Positions 24,386-27,204 of a stretch of 27,204 bases of DNA are shown in pieces (position 1 is the stretch's first letter; each line of letters opens with the position of its first letter). Source of the DNA: Rhodoferax sp. UBA6134 (GTDB lineage: Bacteria > Pseudomonadota > Gammaproteobacteria > Burkholderiales > Burkholderiaceae_C). The translations under genes were made by a program, and so were the position numbers. Under the pieces are notes generated by a model, which did no database searches, had not been told where the DNA came from, and worked only from the letters and a program-made list of their open reading frames with translations. Location of the stretch: positions 1-27,204 of the forward strand of contig DIVK01000085.1 of the NCBI GenBank assembly GCA_002422455.1, written 5' to 3'.

Positions 24386-26230
24386 ATGAAACTCCATCCC
24401 ACTGTTGCAGCGGTCACGGCCCGTGTTCGCGGGCGTAGCCAGGTGACGCGCAGCGCTTACCTTGAACGCCTGACGCTGGCCGCCCAGCGCAAGCCGGGGG
24501 TGGAGCGGCTGGGCTGCGCCAACGTGGCGCACGCCTTTGCCGCGCTGCCCGCCAACGACAAATTTCGGGTTGTGAGCGGGCGCGCACCCAACATCGGCAT
24601 CGTGACCGCGTACAACGACATGCTGTCGGCCCACGCGCCGCTGCAACAGTACCCCGAGGTTATCCGGCTGGAGGCGCGCCGCCTGGGCGCCACGGCGCAG
24701 GTGGCCGGCGGTGTACCTGCCATGTGCGATGGCGTCACCCAGGGTACGCCCGGCATGGAGCTCAGTCTGTTCTCGCGCGACGTGATTGCCATGGCCACCG
24801 CCGTTGCCCTGAGCCATGACGTGTTTGATGGCGCATTGATGCTTGGTGTGTGTGACAAGATCGTGCCGGGCCTGCTGATCGGCGCGTTGCATTTTGGCCA
24901 TTTGCCGACGGTGTTCGTACCGGCCGGCCCCATGACTTCGGGCCTGTCGAATGACGAAAAGTCAAAGGTGCGCGAGCAAGCAGCGCAAGGCCTGGTGGGG
25001 CGGGTGGAATTGCTGCAGGCCGAGTCCCGGGCCTATCACGGGCCGGGTACCTGCACTTTTTACGGCACGGCCAACAGCAACCAGATGCTGCTTGAAGCCA
25101 TGGGCCTGCACGTGCCGGGTACGGCCTTCATCAACCCCGGGGCCGCCTTGCGGGAGGAGCTGACGCGTGAAGCTGTACGCACGGTGCTCGGCAGCGGGCA
25201 CCCGGGCGCCGCCGGGGCAGGGGGGGCGTGTCCGCCCATTGGCCACGTGGTGGATGAGCGAAGCATGGTCAATGCCATGGTGGCCCTGCTGGCTACCGGG
25301 GGTTCGACCAACCACCTGATTCACTGGGTGGCGGTGGCCCGCGCGGCGGGCCTCGTCATTGATTGGGATGATTTTTCGGAATTGTCGGGCGTGGTGCCCC
25401 TGCTGACCCGTGTTTATCCCAACGGCAGTGCGGACGTCAACCAGTTTCAGGCTGCGGGTGGGCCCGGCTTTGTCATTCGTGAGTTGCTGGATGCCGGCTT
25501 CATGCATGTCGACGTGCTGACCGTGCGTGCCGGGGGGCTGCGGGACTACACGAAAGTGCCGGCGCGATCAGAAGACCCAAAGGGATTCCTGACGTGGCAT
25601 GCCGTTGGTGCCAGCCAGGACGACACAGTGGTGCGACCTGTCTGCGCGCCCTTCAGCAACCATGGGGGGCTTTTGCTGCTGACAGGCAATCTGGGACGTA
25701 GCGTGATCAAGGTTTCCGCCGTGCCGGACGATCGGCATGTGATCGAGGCACCGTGCCGGGTATTTGATTCGCAGGAGGCACTGCAGCAAGCGTTTACTGC
25801 CGATGAACTCAATCTGGACATCGTTTGCGTCGTGCGCTGGCAGGGGCCGCAAGCCAACGGCATGCCCGAGTTGCACAAGCTCACCCCTCCGCTGGCCGTG
25901 CTGCAGGGCAAGGGATTCAAGGTGGCGTTGGTTACTGATGGTCGCATGAGCGGTGCTTCGGGCAAGGTGCCGGCGGCCATCCATGTCTCGCCCGAAGCGG
26001 CGGCTGGCGGTCCGTTGGCCCGGCTGCGCGACGGGGACCGCATTCGCCTGGACGCCCTTGCCGGCACGCTGGAGGTGTTGGTGTGCGCTGAGGTGTGGGC
26101 GGCGCGCGAGCCGATCACGATGCCCGAGGCACTGCGCGTCGCCAACGGCCTTGGCATGGGCCGCGAGTTGTTTGCCAGCATGCGCCGCAATGCACTGGCC
26201 GCCGAAGAAGGCGCCTGCAGCTGGCTGTGA
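24386..26230 (+). CDS. edd: 6-phosphogluconate dehydratase
   Basis: Entner-Doudoroff enzyme that dehydrates 6-phosphogluconate to KDPG, an iron-sulfur member of the IlvD/Edd family. The 614 residues include GIVTAYNDMLSAHAPL, PAMCDGVTQGTPGMELSLFSRD, GVCDKIVPGLL (Cys156), PAGPMTSGLSNDEK, GPGTCTFYGTANSNQM (Cys223), PPIGHVVDERSM, LVTDGRMSGASGKVPAAIHV and VLVCAEVW. Length and motifs are standard. A second ATG lies five bases upstream out of frame, and no good ribosome site is visible. eda follows after 33 bp. Confidence 0.95.
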   Translation: MKLHPTVAAVTARVRGRSQVTRSAYLERLTLAAQRKPGVERLGCANVAHAFAALPANDKFRVVSGRAPNIGIVTAYNDMLSAHAPLQQYPEVIRLEARRLGATAQVAGGVPAMCDGVTQGTPGMELSLFSRDVIAMATAVALSHDVFDGALMLGVCDKIVPGLLIGALHFGHLPTVFVPAGPMTSGLSNDEKSKVREQAAQGLVGRVELLQAESRAYHGPGTCTFYGTANSNQMLLEAMGLHVPGTAFINPGAALREELTREAVRTVLGSGHPGAAGAGGACPPIGHVVDERSMVNAMVALLATGGSTNHLIHWVAVARAAGLVIDWDDFSELSGVVPLLTRVYPNGSADVNQFQAAGGPGFVIRELLDAGFMHVDVLTVRAGGLRDYTKVPARSEDPKGFLTWHAVGASQDDTVVRPVCAPFSNHGGLLLLTGNLGRSVIKVSAVPDDRHVIEAPCRVFDSQEALQQAFTADELNLDIVCVVRWQGPQANGMPELHKLTPPLAVLQGKGFKVALVTDGRMSGASGKVPAAIHVSPEAAAGGPLARLRDGDRIRLDALAGTLEVLVCAEVWAAREPITMPEALRVANGLGMGRELFASMRRNALAAEEGACSWL

Positions 26231-26263
26231 GTTGGCCCCAGCACCATTTAGCCGGAATACCTC

Positions 26264-26905
26264 ATGCTCTTCAGCCCGAAACTGTCCGCCCTGCAAATCA
26301 TGCAGGATGCTCCCGTCATTCCGGTCATCGTGTTGAGCGATGTTGCCCATGCGGTGCCGATGGCGCGCGCTTTGCTGGCCGGTGGCATCCGTGTGCTGGA
26401 GGTGACCTTGCGCACGCCCCAGGCGCTGGCCTGCATCGAAGCCATTGCCAGGGAGGTGCCGCAGGCGGTGGTGGGTGCTGGCACGGTGCGCACCCGGGCG
26501 GACGCGCAGGCGGCCGCCATGGCGGGAGCCCGGTTCGCGGTCAGCCCCGGCTACACCCCGGCGGTGGCGCAGGCCTGTCGGGACGTGGGGTTGGCGCTGT
26601 TGCCCGGTGTGGCCACGGGTACCGAGATCATGCAGGCGCAGGAGGAAGGTTTGACCGAGCTGAAGTTTTTTCCGGCCATGCAAGCTGGTGGCCCGGCCAT
26701 GCTCAAAGCCTGGAGTGGCCCATTCTTTGACGTGAAATTTTGCCCCACCGGCGGTGTGACCCCGCACAATGCGCCTGATTTTCTGGCGTTGCCCAATGTG
26801 GTGTGCGTGGGCGGCTCCTGGCTGGTGCCTGCTCAGGCCCTGGCATCGGGCGACTGGGCGTGTTTGACCCGGCTGGCCCGTGATACCCAAAATTTGAGGA
26901 AGTAG
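26264..26905 (+). CDS. eda: 2-dehydro-3-deoxy-phosphogluconate (KDPG) aldolase
   Basis: Class I aldolase that splits KDPG into pyruvate and glyceraldehyde 3-phosphate, completing the Entner-Doudoroff route from edd. The 213 residues contain VIPVIVLSD, GIRVLEVTLRTPQAL with Glu46, VGAGTVRT, FAVSPGYTPAV, LLPGVATGTEIM, the Schiff-base lysine Lys134 in ELKFFPA, and the phosphate-binding CPTGGVTP and VGGSWL. All catalytic residues are present. It is the second gene of the pair. An insertion sequence starts about 105 bp downstream. Confidence 0.95.
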   Translation: MLFSPKLSALQIMQDAPVIPVIVLSDVAHAVPMARALLAGGIRVLEVTLRTPQALACIEAIAREVPQAVVGAGTVRTRADAQAAAMAGARFAVSPGYTPAVAQACRDVGLALLPGVATGTEIMQAQEEGLTELKFFPAMQAGGPAMLKAWSGPFFDVKFCPTGGVTPHNAPDFLALPNVVCVGGSWLVPAQALASGDWACLTRLARDTQNLRK

Positions 26906-27017
26906 GGGCTGCCCACGCGGAAACCGAGGCATGTCCTCCGGATTCCGATTCGGGGGACTCCCGGGCCGGGGGGCGAGCCCGCAATGATATTCAGCCGGCG
27001 CGCTGAATCATGTTGTC

Positions 27018-27037
27018 GCCGACCGAAAACTGACCCA
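27018..27037 (+). repeat. IS21 terminal repeat L1
   Basis: gccgaccgaaaactgaccca, matched in 18 of 20 bases by the second copy 34 bases downstream. These are the transposase-binding repeats typical of IS21 ends. Confidence 0.7.
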
Positions 27038-27051
27038 CTTATAGAGGTTAT

Positions 27052-27072
27052 GCCGACCCAAAATTGACCCAG
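27052..27072 (+). repeat. IS21 terminal repeat L2
   Basis: gccgacccaaaattgaccca followed by g; the second copy of the terminal repeat, between L1 and the istA ribosome site. Confidence 0.7.
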
Positions 27073-27125
27073 GTGTTTTACTGGCTCTGCCTTATTTTTA
27101 GGCAGGCGCAAAAAAGGTGATCACC

Positions 27126-27204
27126 ATGGAAATGTTGGGAAAAATCAGGCGAATGCACCTGCGCGACAAGATGTCGCTGCATGCCATCGCCAAGCAGACA
27201 GGCT
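27126..27204 (+). CDS. istA: IS21-family transposase IstA, N-terminal fragment (runs off window)
   Basis: ATG preceded by AAGGTGA. The 26 visible codons read MEMLGKIRRMHLRDKMSL followed by HAIAKQTG, the start of the IstA helix-turn-helix that binds the terminal repeats. The DDE catalytic domain and istB lie beyond the window, so whether the element is intact cannot be told. Confidence 0.8.
   Translation, partial: MEMLGKIRRMHLRDKMSLHAIAKQTG

Larger units (their letters stand above)
27011..27204 (+). mobile_element. IS21-family insertion sequence, left end (truncated by window)
   Basis: The element probably starts at TGTTGTCGCC (27011), since IS21 elements begin with TGT and carry repeated inner sites. 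Two such repeats follow, then the start of istA. A 7-bp inverted repeat ATTCAGC/GCTGAAT (26989-27008) lies just outside and may be the old eda terminator or target. The right end is outside the window. Confidence 0.75.

Noticed and set aside
26906..27010. Small gene or RNA between eda and the IS element
   Set aside because: No open frame with a ribosome site; only a short inverted repeat (26989-27008) without a T-run.

Overview
The window comes from a GC-rich Gram-negative chromosome. It is most likely a betaproteobacterium of the order Burkholderiales, family Comamonadaceae (Polaromonas/Rhodoferax/Acidovorax-like). That placement is inferred from the LPS inner-core genes, the Entner-Doudoroff genes, the pcm-rhodanese-tolC cluster and the dispersed palindromic element that encodes RPELVEG-like peptides. 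No database search was possible.

Left part (1-6.8 kb): a short, divergent adenosylcobalamin-type (class II) ribonucleotide reductase; a convergent 'host attachment' family protein; a small predicted lipoprotein with a coiled coil; and a heat-shock bicistron in which an Hsp20 chaperone gene overlaps a lon-family protease gene by ATGA, with a probable terminator after lon. A small membrane protein gene and an O6-methylguanine-DNA methyltransferase gene follow, overlapping tail to tail.

Centre (6.9-18.3 kb): a plus-strand envelope-sugar block (phosphomannomutase/phosphoglucomutase, heptosyltransferase I, Kdo transferase), then a long minus-strand block. The minus block reads tetR, membrane-fusion protein, RND pump, an L-isoaspartyl methyltransferase-like gene, a rhodanese gene and a TolC-type outer-membrane channel. 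Together these give a complete tripartite efflux pump with its local repressor. A palindromic operator overlapping a TTGACA-type promoter lies directly in front of tetR. Three copies of a palindromic repeat family sit inside coding sequences, one in waaC and two in the RND pump gene, all in frame.

Right part (18.3-27.2 kb): msrA; a stretch of small secreted or unknown genes, including a possible ABC-ATPase remnant, that leads to a ZnuD-like TonB-dependent receptor; a VIT/CCC1-type metal transporter; pdxH; periplasmic Cu/Zn superoxide dismutase; and an edd-eda Entner-Doudoroff pair with a HexR-like site just upstream. The window ends in the left end of an IS21-family insertion sequence, with two internal terminal repeats and the first 26 codons of istA. 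No tRNA, rRNA or CRISPR array was seen.

I found no obviously new multi-gene system. The most notable observations are the in-frame palindromic repeats, catalytic-motif substitutions in the ribonucleotide reductase and in the Pcm homologue, the tetR operator/promoter, and the small secreted genes before the TonB receptor.
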